The notes: generated by a model not told the origin, from the letters alone. Counted from the stretch's first letter, positions 18,949 through 31,282 are shown. The stretch: 64,000 bases of DNA from Ephemerocybe angulata (GCA_013368325.1 JAACJK010000061.1:248001-312000); one strand, 5' to 3'. Numbers and translations: made by a program.

Positions 18949-20219
18949 TTTGGATCGCGAAACTGGGCGATTCGACTTTCAAGCAGGAGCGTCGCGTTCC
19001 AACTTCCAGGACGCCTGTATTTCAGCAAGTTGGCGTAGATTCTTGTCCTTGAGACATTCATACACGACATACCAGTTATTTGACTGATATTCCGCGTGAA
19101 TACGGCGGCAAGCAGGACATATATCGCTTCGCAACGACAAGGTTGGTTGGAAACATGCACGACCTGAGATTGCGGTCTCCCCAAATCCGGAATTCGCATT
19201 GTGCCTATTTGCATCGGAGGCTTTCGGCTTTAAAAGTTGTGTTCTGTTCAAGTTTTCGAGGATGGTACGTTTCATCCAAGAACTTACATTGAACCTCAAG
19301 CTTCACGTCTAATCAACATTAAAACAAGAGTATCGATTCTCGGGCGATGGGTATCGAGCGCTCGTCGCTCGTTGCTGTTAAGAACCATCCCGATGCGATT
19401 CTCGATGTTGGGTATGTCGCCTATTCGTATCGGCGAAAATACACCACTGAATTCAGCGTAATATGACATAGAGGAGCTGCAGTATCCTCCACGTTATCAG
19501 TGCATGAGATAAAGTATCTACTGACTTTGCTAAAATATCGGGATTCTTGTTCATTCTCTGTCAGCGGGAATGCCGTCTTTCTTGCGCCGCTGGCTTCTCA
19601 GGGCCTTCTCCGACGTATGGCCCACTGAGACGAGGCACCCCCCATACCCCAGAGTTTATATTGCAATGGAGCACTACTTGGAGCCATGCCGCTGCTATAC
19701 CCCTTTCTTTATGGTGATCAGTAACAACTTCAAGGTATAGTTATCCGGGTACGTCGCTTAAACCATATCCAACCTAATGTCATACCGAGGAGTTGAATTA
19801 TCTTCCTTTAGGACCCTCCGACAGAGAGCATCCTTCTAAGGGCGTGGATGAGATAGAGTCTCGACCCCTACGGCATCGTCAGTATCCGAGCTCATTGCCT
19901 GCCAGCGGAAATGTCGTCCCTTCCTGCGCCACCGACATCTAAGTCCTTTCTTCGGCGGTCTCATACGGCTTGGCACACTGATACAAGGAATCCATCCACG
20001 CTCCGAAACTTCTATTGCAATTGAGCGCTAAACTCATGGCAACTTCCGCGCATCGCTTTCATAATAGGCTTTGCCTCGTGGCCGGCCCATATATGAAGGC
20101 GAGCCCACAGTGGGCACTCCCCACACCAGTTTGCCTCTCCCCTGCCCCACCTCCAGTTTCGAGGCAGGAAGTTGCAAATTGACGCTCCCTTTCGCTCCTT
20201 GCGATCGTACTTCTCCGTC
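18949..20219. other. Intergenic with a diverged internal duplication
   Basis: No convincing gene. Segments 19561-19672 and about 19902-20032 resemble each other over roughly 110 bp (shared cores such as TTCTTGCGCC/TTCCTGCGCC and TATTGCAATGGAGC/TATTGCAATTGAGC), an old tandem duplication with a period near 345 bp. The last 100 bp form the helicase promoter. Confidence 0.4.
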
Positions 20220-23200
20220 ATGGCGGGACAAATCCACTTCGTCACCTATGTTTCGCAGAACATCTTGAAGGGACCCAACTACCCCTCGAAACTCGAAACC
20301 CGGAGCTTTCCTCGACAACGGGCCGGCGATGCTGTTCAGTTCCTCTTGGACGGGCAGATCTCATGGCGCGAGAGTGCTATTCCTGTCGGCATCACCCTGG
20401 ACCAAGATCATACTCAGCAGATAATCGCCATCGGACTCTCCACCTCGACCAGGGCTGCACGTATCGCCATTGAGCCCACCAGTGTCCGTGATTTGGGTTT
20501 GATGCCCAACGATAAACCGTTCATCAGTCTCATGTCGGGGAAAGGCAGGTTCGTAGCTAAACACGCCGTTGTTGGAGAAGAGAAGGAGTATATGAACGGG
20601 TTCGTCCTTGTCGGGTTCGACTTCGCTCGTGTCGCAGTTCTCGTTCGTAAGTATGTCGGCGTCGACGTGCGCGGCGTTGATCTTGGATCGCTCGTCTCTC
20701 CGGAGGCACTCGCGCCCTGGTCTCCCGGCCGCATGATGAATACGAAGGTCGACCAGAATGCGAATGCAGCGACGGTGAATAGGTGCTGGGATCAAAGATT
20801 CGACCAAGAGGCGTTCTTTATGCGAGCGTGGCTTTCGAACTGGTTCGTCTCCTGATCATCATTTCCTTCCGCGACGTACTGATACACGCCGTTCTCTCAG
20901 TGTGGCAGAGCGATGCAGAAGCGAAGTTACTGCTGCCACCCAGGCCGACACGAAAGCGCTAAACTTCAAAGTACGTCTTCACCTGTACTCTTCTTTTCAG
21001 CGAGGCTTATGTGCGTTGGATCACAGGAGCTTCAATGCGTCCAGGATATGGTGGCTGAAGCGTTTTGGATCGAACAGCTGCGGCCCAGCAACGTCCTCAC
21101 CGAAGTCTCCGATATCAGGATTCGCAAGGATGGAGCGGTGGAGCTGCACAACGAACGGTACAAGAGCCGGGTTCGGAGGAGTGAGAGGCAGGTACGTATT
21201 CAGGTTCAACCTTCAAATCACGATTTACACGTCGTGTACAGGAAGTGGTTCTGGTCGCCTCCGATGGGTCCGAACATCGTACGCGTGCTCGTGCCGTTCA
21301 AGGAAAGACCACGACGCTTCACAAGGTTCAGTCATCCACCAAGTTCAAATCTGCTGCTATCATTGGGCGCCAAGATTCGACCACGTCTGAGCGGAGAGCC
21401 GACCACCTGCTTCTTAGTGTTTTGCAGAGGAAGAAGACGTTTCAAGACTCCCCATTCATCCGCCTTTTCTGGTTCCCTACTTGGAAGAAATTTCGCCCTC
21501 CGGACGACACAGCTGCTTTGAACCCAAAAGTCACGGAACAAGTGATACGGATGGCGAACTTGAACGCATCGCAGGCCAAGGTAGTAGAAATGGCGGGTTC
21601 CAATCAAAGATGTGTTCTTGTGCATGGTGTGTATTGACTTCGATTCTTTTCTCTCGCTTGTTACTCATCCACGGTCGTCTACTTACGTGTAGGACCGCCG
21701 GGTACCGGGAAGACGACCACTATCGCCGCTATTTCGCGGATATGGGACCTCCATGACTGTCCGGTATGGATCGTGGCCCATTCAAACGTGGCCGTCAAGA
21801 ATATCGCACTTGCACTGCACAAGCGTGATGTCGATTTCAAGATTCTCGTCGCCAAAGAGTTTTACGAAGAATGGTGCGTCCGTTCACAGTCGTTCCATCT
21901 TCTGGCATCAAATTGACCTCAACGATGGAGGCATGAACATTTGTATGAAGCCATATCCGCCAAGGTCATACGTTCCGACACCCTTCCGGCGACTCCCAGA
22001 GAGTTGGAAGCCCTAATTGGCGGATCATGTATTGTGCTATCCACCCTTGGGATGCTGTCAAACCCGGCCCTGGAGGAGCGGGGAGTCTTCAAGGAGGTAC
22101 CTGTTGAACGGCTGATCGTCGATGAGGCGAGCCAAATTCGAATCTTTGAGTTTCTGGTGAGGGTTCAGCGTCACCTGGATACGGTCAGGATGCCGCGTGC
22201 TCACCTGTCCTGGTCCCATAGCATCTGTTCGAAAGGTTTCGTGATCTCGAAAAGATGTTTTTCTTCGGTGATCCTCAGCAGCGTACGTCAAGACCCCTCT
22301 CCCTTTCTGCTCATACCTGATTTCTGTCGGTACCTAGTTCCGCCACACAACTCGGAGAACATCCGCGGCATGAAAACAGTCTTCGACCTTCCTCATCTGA
22401 ACGGACCCGAACGATGTTTCTTACTAAACATTCAATGTAAGCCGCGATTGTTTCTGGCTCGGTGCGAGGCGAGTCGATATTCATGTATTCCGTCCCCTAA
22501 AGATCGAATGCCTGTGGCTCTGGGGTCCTTCATCTCCACGCATGTGTATGACGGGAAGCTCAATTCTTCCCATCACGACACCTCTTCTTCGTGTCTCTCG
22601 TTCGTCAATGTCTCTTATCCTCATGGCGAGGAGACGAAGGAAGGAACAGGGTGGAAGGTACGTCGAACATCATCGTTCACCCATGACTTCAACTCAAGGG
22701 CTGCTTTCAAGAACGACGGCGAAGCGCGCACCGTCGTCCGCCTTATAAAAGAGTACTATCGACACCTGGACTTCACTGTCATCACTCCGTACGATGGTCA
22801 GCGCGGACATATTGTGAAGCTTTTGAAAGCGGATGGTCTTCCGTGGGAGGAAGTTTACAATATCGATAGTTTCCAAGGTCAGTAATCGAGCCCCTTGGCT
22901 CGGTAGCCTGTACTCACATCCTAGTTGAATAGGGCATGAACGAGACTACGTCATCGTCTCCGTTGTTCGAACCGACAAACCAGGGTTCCTCACCCTGACC
23001 AACCGTCTCAATGTTATGCTTACACGGTGCAAAAAGGGGATGGTCATCGTCACAAACGAAGCGTTCCTCCTCAAAGGGCGGGACCTCCTGCTTCGCCACC
23101 TGGCATCTCACTGGGAGCGGAGGTATGGTCATTCTAAGACCTGGGTTTCTTGGAAAGACATCCTAGACGCGTGTGTCGACGTTCCTGGGGTGATGGCGCC

Positions 23201-24104
23201 TCGACCTAATCGATTGGCTAGTCGCCCAATTGGAAGGTCTATCGCGGTCCCTTGGACATCCAGCTACGCCAGTGCGACTCTCGCTGGTAATGGGGGCGGG
23301 GCGATGCCAAGCCAGGTTTCTCAACGGTACCAAGGCGCGAGTGGCCGGTTCGACCCATCGAAGCTTTTCAGGAAACTGAAACCCAGAGCTCCCACCTTTG
23401 CGTCCGTCGCGGCTTCGCGAGCGGAACCCCAGATGAAAGCGCCATTCACATCTCACCATGTCCTGCCGACCCGACCCCATCCCGCCAATCCCTTCTCGCT
23501 CTTTGACGCGCCCGAATTGGATGGTACCTTCGATGAATCTGGTGGCTATGACGATTTACTGTCCTTGCCTATCGCCCCGACCCGCAACGAACCGAGAGTG
23601 GCCTTCGATGAGTCGGCGTTCCCAGGCTTGGACTCCATGTCAACCGAAGATGAGGAGCGTCTCCGAACTACTACAACTCGTTCGTCGAGCGCATGGGGTC
23701 TGAATCGCTCATCCTTATCACACGGCCCATCTGCTTCTGCAACAAGACCGGCGCCTAACCCAATCATGCGCCAGACGTCTTCCTCCAGGCCCCAGATTGG
23801 CAGCGCCTATCGCCCAGCAGTTGACTTAACCTTTCCATCGCTTTCGGACCATGCTCGCTTCTCCCCGTCGCAAACTTCAAGAGTTGGTAACATCATGACT
23901 TCGACCCTACACGAGCCGCAACGGAGAACTATCGCTCCGGCTCCAATACATGGAGTAGGCGGTGACGGCGGAGGATGGACAAGAGTTGAGAGGAGGAGGG
24001 GTCATGGGCGGAAGAAGGTGGAAGTCGTAGTATTGAAGCCACTGGTGCAGAGTAATGTTTACGGGCAGAAGAAGAAAGGGTATAGGTATTGGGTTGGACT
24101 GTGA
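20220..24104 (+). CDS. SF1 superfamily (Upf1-like) helicase
   Basis: Eleven exons join in phase: 20220-20842, 20901-20970, 21027-21191, 21242-21626, 21693-21873, 21931-22156, 22222-22282, 22338-22436, 22503-22657, 22712-22877 and 22933-24104, giving about 1100 aa. Helicase motifs appear in order: Q-motif-like LNASQAKVVE; Walker A GPPGTGKTTT (split by intron 4); Ia WIVAHSNVAVKNI; motif II DEASQ; motif III FFGDPQQLPP; motif IV NIQYRMP (rebuilt across intron 8); V VITPYDGQ and IDSFQGHERDYVIVS; VI LNVMLTRCKKGMVIV. This is the AAA_11/AAA_12 architecture of Upf1, Sen1 and related RNA/DNA helicases. No CH zinc domain is seen, so it is not Upf1 itself. The C-terminal 300 residues are Ser/Pro-rich. 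An in-frame ATG at 20172 would add 16 residues. Confidence 0.92.
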
Positions 24105-24670
24105 GTGCTTTACTATCATACCTGCGTTGTTGCCTGACCCAGGCGTCTACAGAGACTGATCCGACGGCACTGGACGGGGGCGAAACCTCCACTGTTTTTC
24201 GTCGCCTTCGTTCCCTGTGATGCACCTCTTGTTCATACATCTTGATAGTTATTGTATATCTGTGAAGTCGCTCTTAGTCGAAAACCTTCCAATTGTTTAT
24301 AGTTCAAGGTGTGACCGAGTCCCGAACTTCATTCAGTCCGAGCTGTCGGCATCCGATTGGAGAGGAGCGCAGCTGAATCCCGATACAGGCCTTTACTTGA
24401 CATCAGGGCGGATAACAAATTTATAACATACGGCGAATGGAAGAACAAAGCCAGGGAATCAGTATGGCATCCGTCACTTCGATATCATGGAAGGATTTGC
24501 ATCAGTGTCATTTTTCTGTCGAGGATATGATCTTGAAATTTGAATCATCTTTTTGGCAAGCCGTGAGCGCCGGAGACTGATGGAATGTGGATAGTAGCTA
24601 AGTTTGTGGGCACCCTTCTAAAACTATTTCATTGTGGGCCTAGCAATGTCAACATACACCGTCGGGCGAC
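24105..24670. other. Intergenic, upstream of secreted gene 1
   Basis: No gene seen. A segment near 24550 (GGCAAGCCGTGAGC) recurs near 26225, so part of the promoter was duplicated together with the two neighbouring secreted-protein genes. Confidence 0.45.
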
Positions 24671-24719
24671 TATATAATGGTGATTCCAATGGCCAAAAGT
24701 CTTTGCAGCTGGTCTGTGA
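24671..24719 (+). promoter_or_regulatory. Core promoter of secreted gene 1 (TATA + CAGCTGG)
   Basis: TATATAA at 24671-24677 is followed by GCAGCTGGTCTGTGA at 24705-24719, about where transcription should start. The ATG is at 24741. The same arrangement precedes four other loci in this window. Confidence 0.75.
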
Positions 24720-24740
24720 TACTATTCCTCAACGGCACTG

Positions 24741-25464
24741 ATGTACACTTTGCTCTCGCTCCCAATCCTCTTTCTTGTGATACCACTGTCGACCGCTACT
24801 CCAATCCCGCCAGTTACTAGTAGTACTCTCGTAGCGAGACAATTGCGACGTATTGAGCCTGCTGGGTGGGCAAATGGAATCGTCAGAGGAGTGCGTCATA
24901 ATCTGGCTTTCTATGAGACCTGCACACCTTGACAGCATTCTATAGGTTATTGGAATGTCTGCCTTTTCGGATGGCTTGGTTTCGTATCAAAGCCCTCGAA
25001 AAGCCCAGCCCAAGGGCTCTCTATTGAACACTCCAAACACTAGACATCGATCTCTGCCCACTTCCCAGGCTAAGGCCAGGCCCCCAAAAAGCAAGCTTGC
25101 CAAGTGGCCCAAGTCTAACCCGAGCACAAAGTCTAGGCCGAAGAATCCCCCCAGGGCTACACACCATCCAACCACGCCTGGCAAGCATACCCACAATTCC
25201 AAGCACCCCAACAAGCCAAACCAGCCCCACATCCCAAAGCACCCCCACAAGTCGAAGCACTCGCACACGTCAAAGCACTCACACAAGTCAAAGCACTCTC
25301 AGAAGTCGATACAATCTCACAAGCCCAAGCACATTCAGATGCCGAAGCATAATCAAAAACATAAGATATCCAAGGCCATCAAGAAACAGAGGCCAATGAA
25401 GTCTCGTAAGGGTGGTGAACAGAAGCCCCCAAAGGGCGGGAAACAGGTCCCTAGGCATTACTAA
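24741..25464 (+). CDS. Small secreted protein 1, Lys/His-rich repeat tail
   Basis: Exons 24741-24890 and 24946-25464 join in phase to 222 aa. Exon 1 encodes a signal peptide (MYTLLSLPILFLVIPLSTA), a Pro-Ile start to the mature protein and RQLRRIEPAGWANGIVRG, ending at a phase-0 intron. Exon 2 encodes a very basic tail with degenerate KHSHKSKHSQKS-type repeats between residues about 130 and 180, rich in Lys, His, Ser and Pro. His-rich tracts often bind metals, and basic tracts bind polyanions such as cell-wall polymers or nucleic acids; both are inferences. It belongs to the five-locus family at 24.7-42.3 kb and is closest to gene 2 (26389). Confidence 0.75.
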
Positions 25465-26318
25465 TTAAGGTAGGCGACTCATCTTTTTAACAAATGCCAA
25501 TCTGACCATACCTTTATGGCAGGATGAATCTAGGATCGTGCCTACAGGTACGAAGTCATACACCGTACAGACTGTACTTCATCGCTTCGAGATACATGCC
25601 GTGGTACAATTGTGCCTGCAAACGTGGGTTAGACGAAGTCAGAAACGTATCAAGACTAGTGTTTGTAGACACGAGGAAGATAATGACTCTATATTTGACC
25701 CGACGGCCTGGACAGCCCCCAATAAATCTAGTCTAAGATTCTAAGATCATAGATCTACTACTAAGTTATTCTGAAATGATCCATAGCTATTTGTGTGTGC
25801 CCGCTCCCATAACAGTCGCCCCAGGGAAAGTGGGCGTCGGTCGCGTCAGCGTGCAACGTGCCTGGATGTGTTAGATTGTCATTCCGTGTGTCGGGGAAGT
25901 ATTACTAGTAAAGGAGGACGAAGCACCCACGACAAATTCTTTGGATTTCGTTTCATTCTTGTCAACAGTCAAATACGGTAGCGAAGCGCTGGTGACGACA
26001 TGGGCGCTAAGCCCCGCAATCGCGCCATAGGTAAACACTCGTTAAAACCGTCATCGGTTGAGATACATGTAATTGGACTGTCCGATTAGACGTAAGGCTG
26101 AAAGTTGACTGTAATACCGGGGATTTCAGATGTCCCTGACTCCGGCTTAATGGTTGAAACATAAAAATGTCTGTATTGGGAGGACCCCCTGTCGTAGCAT
26201 GGTAATGGCTTCTTGAACCACCGTTTGGCAAGCCGTGAGCCCCGGAGGCTGATAAATATTAAGAGATAAGCGCCATTGGTTATTGTGGGTCCCGTAATGA
26301 CAGCGTATACCGGACGAC
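25465..26318. other. Intergenic between the two paralogous secreted genes
   Basis: No gene recognised. GGGCGCTAA lies at 26002-26010. The part after about 26220 is homologous to the promoter region of secreted gene 1. Confidence 0.45.
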
Positions 26319-26366
26319 TATAAAGTATCCCGTCAAATACTTTGAGGATCTTACAGCTGGTCTGTA
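26319..26366 (+). promoter_or_regulatory. Core promoter of secreted gene 2 (TATA + CAGCTGG)
   Basis: TATAAAG at 26319-26325, 27 bp, then ACAGCTGG at 26353-26360, continuing TCTGTA. The ATG is at 26389. Confidence 0.75.
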
Positions 26367-26388
26367 ACAGTACCTCTCACCGCCGCAG

Positions 26389-26865
26389 ATGTACACCAAT
26401 TCCCCCTCGGTTCCACTGGTCATCTTACTTATGGCAACAGTGTCTACTGCCGCTCCCATAGTGTCAAATACCCTTGCTGTAAGACAGCTGCGATCGATAA
26501 ACGGTGGTGGCTGGATGAATGCATTAGTCAAAGGAGTACTAACGTTATAATCAAGCCCGATGTGACTTGACACCCTGATTCTGATTTAGGATATCAAAGC
26601 GTCTTCTTTCATAGGTTGCGGAAGACCCAGCGGACCGGCGAATACCTCGAAGGCTGGGCAGAATTCTCCACCCAGTGCTCAGCGCAAGAGTAGGCCTCAG
26701 AATAATAAGGTCAACCCCAACCCAAGCGCAAACTCTAGACGAAAGCACCCCATCAAACCCAAACATCAGCGCGCGCCCAAGCTTGCGCAGAAGTCGAAGC
26801 ATGCGAGCAATCCGAAGCACGCACACAAGCCCAAGCGTATTCAGAGGCCTGAGAACAACCAGTAA
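26389..26865 (+). CDS. Small secreted protein 2, Lys/Arg-rich tail
   Basis: Exons 26389-26535 and 26590-26865 join in phase to about 140 aa. Exon 1 gives a signal peptide ending STAAPI and the segment RQLRSINGGGWMNALVKG, clearly homologous to gene 1. I chose the acceptor at 26589 because it puts exon 2 in the frame that resembles gene 1 (basic tail with KLAQKSKH, NPKHAHKPKR). A later acceptor opens another frame without that similarity. The DNA just after the stop, read in a shifted frame, still resembles gene 1's last residues (KGGKQRP), so the copy appears shortened by a small indel. The role is unknown. Confidence 0.65.
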
Positions 26866-28212
26866 GGGTGGTAAACAAAGGCCTAAAAAGACACAGAACC
26901 CCAAGCGCGGGAATTAGGTTCCAAGGCATTATGGTCCTTCTCAAAGAATTTCAACCTTACACTACCATGATATCGGGGTGTATCCCCGATCATTCCCGCA
27001 GGGCTACAAAGACCTAGCACAACATACAAACCGTGATTTCACTCACATCAACGCGTGCAATCATGGAATTTAAATAATGCAGCCGTGTATCTATCTGCGC
27101 TATATACTGAGATGCCTTTGTATGGGGGGTAGTTGGTCACTTGTGAGCGCCCGTCTTGGGTTGAGATACGAGTAGTGACGAGGGTCACATTGATCCGAGC
27201 GCCTAATGGGCGTCTAAATCCGTGCACTGCCGATTCTGGTAGACAGGGAGGAAGCCAGGCCGGTCTATCGCGCCTGTAAAGAAATAAGTGTGAGGATATT
27301 GGTGCTATAAGGTGGTATAAATACTAAGTTCGACGGTCGATATCATGAGCAGCCGGACACTCAATGCCGGTAGAAGTTTGCCACAAATAGAGCGGTTATG
27401 TGTGAGAGGACACATCCCGCGCGCACGGGTCATCTAAGCTACGGTGGTAAGTTAGCGCTAAGTATCCAATAGTTCAACCAATATAAGCAGAAATCTAGAA
27501 TCACAGGTGATGATGACGGAAGTAGCCAACTTCGATCGTCTAGTGAACCATCAAGGACGATGGGCGCTGGAGTCTGGAGCACTGGAGTCTCGTGGCGTCT
27601 CGGCAGCGTAGCACTGCTCGAGGCGACTCTCGCGCCCACACAATCAATGCCTTGCTGCCGTCGCCCGATGAGATGGGATAGCATTCTGGTCCTTTTTAAA
27701 CGGACCTACGAATGCATTTTTGTCTTCAGTCGAGTTGAGAAGTCAATCTCGGTGCGCCGGGCACCCGCCGCATTAGGGATAGCAGAGCGCGCTGTGCAGA
27801 CGGAGTCGTTCTATAAATTGTATTGGGATTCGTACTTGGGGTATATTGTGATCTGCCCACCCATCACATCGCGTTTGGAAATGCTTTTTCAACTAGATCC
27901 AGCCACCTTCTGACACTGGCAGGAATGGCGCACACTCCGAAAGATTTGTAGTGGGCGTTGTTTATACATCGTTGATTTCTGTTGCTCACCGCTCAGCATA
28001 GCAACGTATGATCCCCAGCCTTGCCGCCAGTAAGCATTCTCAATATGGGGCGGTGGCCTTGCGTCGCCAGAGGCGGGCGCCTCGGAGAATGACATCAGAC
28101 TGTTCCACCGACACTTATAAGAGCCACAGCGCTGCTCACTCTTTCGCCTCATCCTTCCAGGCAGTCTCTTCTGCAACACGACTCTTCTCACATCAACACC
28201 ATACGAATCGAC
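26866..28212. other. Intergenic, no gene recognised
   Basis: An open frame at 27560-27913 (plus, 117 aa) has no recognisable domain, no signal peptide and no convincing splice partners. A TATA-like ACTTATAAGAG lies just upstream of the next gene, near 28113. Confidence 0.4.
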
Positions 28213-28883
28213 ATGCGTGTGTCCGCATCTATCCTTCTGGCAATAGCCACACTGAGCGCCACCTCTGTGCTTGCCAACTTGAAAGTACGTGCTGCACCAT
28301 GGCAAAAGATACCATTCACTTGCTCATATCACATATCATACAGTACGACGACGTCGAAGCTCGTGAATACACGGACGGTGATCTCGAGAGCCGGTATCTC
28401 GACATTGCTCCAAGTGTAGATGGGGGGTTCGTCGAGCGCGACTTCCTTGAGGACGAAGATCTCATTGAAGCCCGGGAGGCCATCGAAGACATCCTCGACG
28501 CTGAGGCGCGGGAGACTATCGAGGATGTTCTCGACATCGAAGCCCGTGAGACAGTAGATAACGAGCTCGAGGCTCGTCTTTTCGAAGATTTGGCATCCCT
28601 CTACATCAGACAGGCTCTGGAAGCCAGGGGAAGGGGTGGAAGGGGTGGAAGGGGTGGAAGGGGTGGAAGGGGTAAAGGGCGACGCCGTGGAGGAAAGGGA
28701 GGGAAGCGCGGGAAGCGCGGAAAGGGTGGAAAGAAGGGTAGGGGTAGGAAGCATAGGAAGGGTGGAAAGAAGGGCCGTGGTGGTGGAAGTGCTGCTGCTG
28801 CTGCTGCGCCCGCCGAAGCCGCGCCTGCGCCAGCTCCTGAGGCCGCTGCCGAGGCTGCGCCAGCCGCCGAAGCTGCTGCTTAG
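28213..28883 (+). CDS. Secreted protein with EAR and Arg-Gly/Lys-Gly repeats
   Basis: Exons 28213-28284 and 28344-28883 join in phase to 203 aa. A signal peptide (MRVSASILLAIATLSATSVLA) is followed by an acidic middle with repeated EAREAIEDIL / EARETIEDVL / EARETVDNEL units, then a GRGGRG tract, a Lys-Gly tract (GKGGKRGKRGKGGKKG) and an Ala/Pro/Glu-rich end. The strong charge split, acidic then very basic, is the striking feature. Basic RGG-like tracts usually bind nucleic acids; in a secreted protein they could instead bind wall polymers or act after processing. The basic tract is encoded by a 9-nt tandem repeat (28631-28672). It does not share the CAGCTGG promoter of its neighbours. Confidence 0.75.
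28631..28672 (+). repeat. 9-nt tandem repeat in coding sequence
   Basis: About 4.5 copies of AAGGGGTGG encode the GRGGRG tract of the secreted protein. The repeat length is a multiple of three, so copy-number changes would keep the frame. Confidence 0.85.
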
Positions 28884-29702
28884 AGGATCCCTCCTGGGAC
28901 AGTTGATCGACCATTATATGAGTAGCTACTATCTTTTAATTATCAGTATTCCAAACATTCTCTACTAATGAGATGTCATCAAAATTGCTGGTGAGTACTT
29001 CGGTAACAGTGGGCATTATAATGAGCTGTGTTATGCGTCCCAGCCTGGGATTTTCCTGCAATCAGCTGGCATCGATGGCTAACGGGTGGGCGCTAAGCAC
29101 AGAACGATGGAGATCATGATGCGTCCGTGCCTGGGCGCCAAGGAGGTATCGCATGGTGCTTTTGACTGGAGCCCACGCACTGCCAGCGTTTCGTGTTTCA
29201 TCGCTCCGCGTCGCCCGCAACGAGCTCAGCACGATGACCTCCTCCTCAGCGCTGCTCTAGTTTTTTGTGCCATAGGCTGTCTAACATATAGAGGCTCTAA
29301 GAAGAGTGGTCGAGGAGTAGGAGACTCTCGTTCCACTGTCATGGGGACTTCGGCCTTTGGAGATATTCGAGGATACAACTAGTATTTGGTGTGGAATGGC
29401 GGTATACAGTAGAATGTTTTTTCGCGTGCAACAGCACTGTTTTATGGGCCGCCGAACTCGGCGCCTAGAGGACGCGAAATGACTTTCTCGAAAATCGATG
29501 GTGGTGGTGTGGTCACTGTGGTGATAAATTGTGCAGTGTTCGGCCAAGGCCTTCCTGTCAATGTATGTCATGAAGTGGCGGCGAGATACAGAGAGCGCAG
29601 TGGAGAGCATTAGTATACGTATCGCAACAAAGGGTAACCATCTAAATCACTTATTATGTTCAATAAATATACAAAGGTAACGCACGATCCCTCGCCCCGT
29701 TT
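28884..29702. other. Intergenic, no gene recognised
   Basis: Contains GGGCGCTAA at 29088-29096. No spliced gene or repeat could be supported. Confidence 0.45.
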
Positions 29703-31282
29703 TCATAGCAGTTGTCTGGGCTTCCCTTCATTCGAAAGTTGTTCTTCCTCAATCTCTCGTCCACCAAGAGGTCCGGAAAGCTGACTCCTTCTTGTACCCT
29801 GCGCCCGCATTTCAACCTCTTCCTCCCCTTCCTCTACCACTAACGAAGTCGACCGCGTATCTCTCCTCCGCAATACCTCCTCCTCGCTTCTCGTCGGCCC
29901 TATGTTTGCTCCAAGCTCTTCCACGACCCTCCCAGTACTCTTCATAATACCCAGAGCCCTGCCCTCATCCCTCCACTCAGCCCGCCTCGAGCGACCACCC
30001 TCGCCCTGGGGACGGATCTCGTGACCGTTTTCTTGTCCCTCAAGCCTGGACTCATCCAAAGGACCTACGCTCGCACCCATCCCCGTGCTCGTGCTTCCAT
30101 AGGAATCATACGCCTCGCTCTCCGACGGCCGAACAGGCTCAAACCCTATACTCCCACTCGTCACGCCCCCTCTCCCGCCCGGGCTGCGCCGTGGATTCGC
30201 CCACCCCGCACCAGCGTGTATATCCGTGCTCGCATTATTGATGGAAGAAGAATTCGATTTTGAGACCGCGTGCCATTTGCGGAGGTGTAGGAGGAAGCGT
30301 GCGGTGAGAAGTGTGGAGAGGGGGAGTTTTAAGGAATTGAGTGGACGTGCGAAGCCGTCCCAGACTTGGAGGTTGCACACTGCGGTTATGATCGTTATGG
30401 TCAGGACGGCGGAGAGATAGAGGAGGCCTACGAATATCAAGTACGGTGAAATGGTGAAGTGCAACGCGAAGCGGAGACACTAACCTTGCGAAAAGACGAT
30501 GTAGTGGAGAGACTTGCGTGGGTTGTCCCAGAACTTCGTGTCCTCGCGTATCGCCGTCCAGGCGCGGACGGCGGCGACAACAAACGCCATGATCTCGAAG
30601 AAGAACACGAGGACGGCAGTGGCGAGGCCGAGTCTTCTCCACCTAGTCAGCCTACCGAACCACGAAGGATGAAGAACTGACGTACTTTGTTGACGTAGCG
30701 TTGTCGGTGCACCGCGCTAAACCTTCTTTCGCCTGTCTCTATGGCTTCAGAGTACATCTATTGTCCAGATAAATGGGACGTACGATGAGACTTGCAATAA
30801 CAGCGGCAGCGATGAGCGCCAGGATGGACGAAATTATCTTGTTTCTGTCGCACATCGCATGTGTTCGGAGGCCCCACACGGCGAGGATGCCTACGTGCCC
30901 GAATATCGACAGTGCACCTGCGGTGATCGTGACATTTTCGCAACTATCACAGCTTCGTCAGCTTGGTGCACATCTTATCATCATCATGCAATCTTACTAG
31001 ATGGTATATCAGTTAGCGTAGACGCTGGCTGCTGTGCAACGTACCGTCAATCCAGGATATGATATCTCGCCGAGCTGAACCTCTTTGGACCACACATATT
31101 TGACCTCTAACGGAAGGGTGAGGAGGTAGTCGTAGTATAGCAGAGCGAGCGAGGCGATTTGAATGTAAAAGTCCGCCCTGATGGCGATCGTTGGCGTCAG
31201 TGGTGCGCGTATATTTTTGGCATCGTGAGGGTGCTCACCTGGCAAATTTCACCTTTCGAGCGAGCTTTGGGTCGAAGGACAT
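29703..31282 (-). CDS. DUF6533-family multi-pass membrane protein 1
   Basis: Starts MSFDPKLARKVKFAR (exon 31239-31282), then exon 31045-31177 with the DUF6533 signature (ASLALLYYDYLLTLPLEVKYVW). Later exons encode GILAVWGLRTHAMCDRNK, a helix around LATAVLVFFFEIMAFVVAAV, and a last exon from a splice near 30426 to the stop at 29703 (LLYLSAVLTITIITAVCNLQ, then a long Ser/Glu-rich cytoplasmic tail). Such proteins have 6-7 helices and unknown function. Between exon 2 and the RNK segment only about 95 nt are available, less than the usual helix 2 plus loop, and I could not find a clean in-phase junction there. This is either a short exon I misread or a local deletion. Confidence 0.7.
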
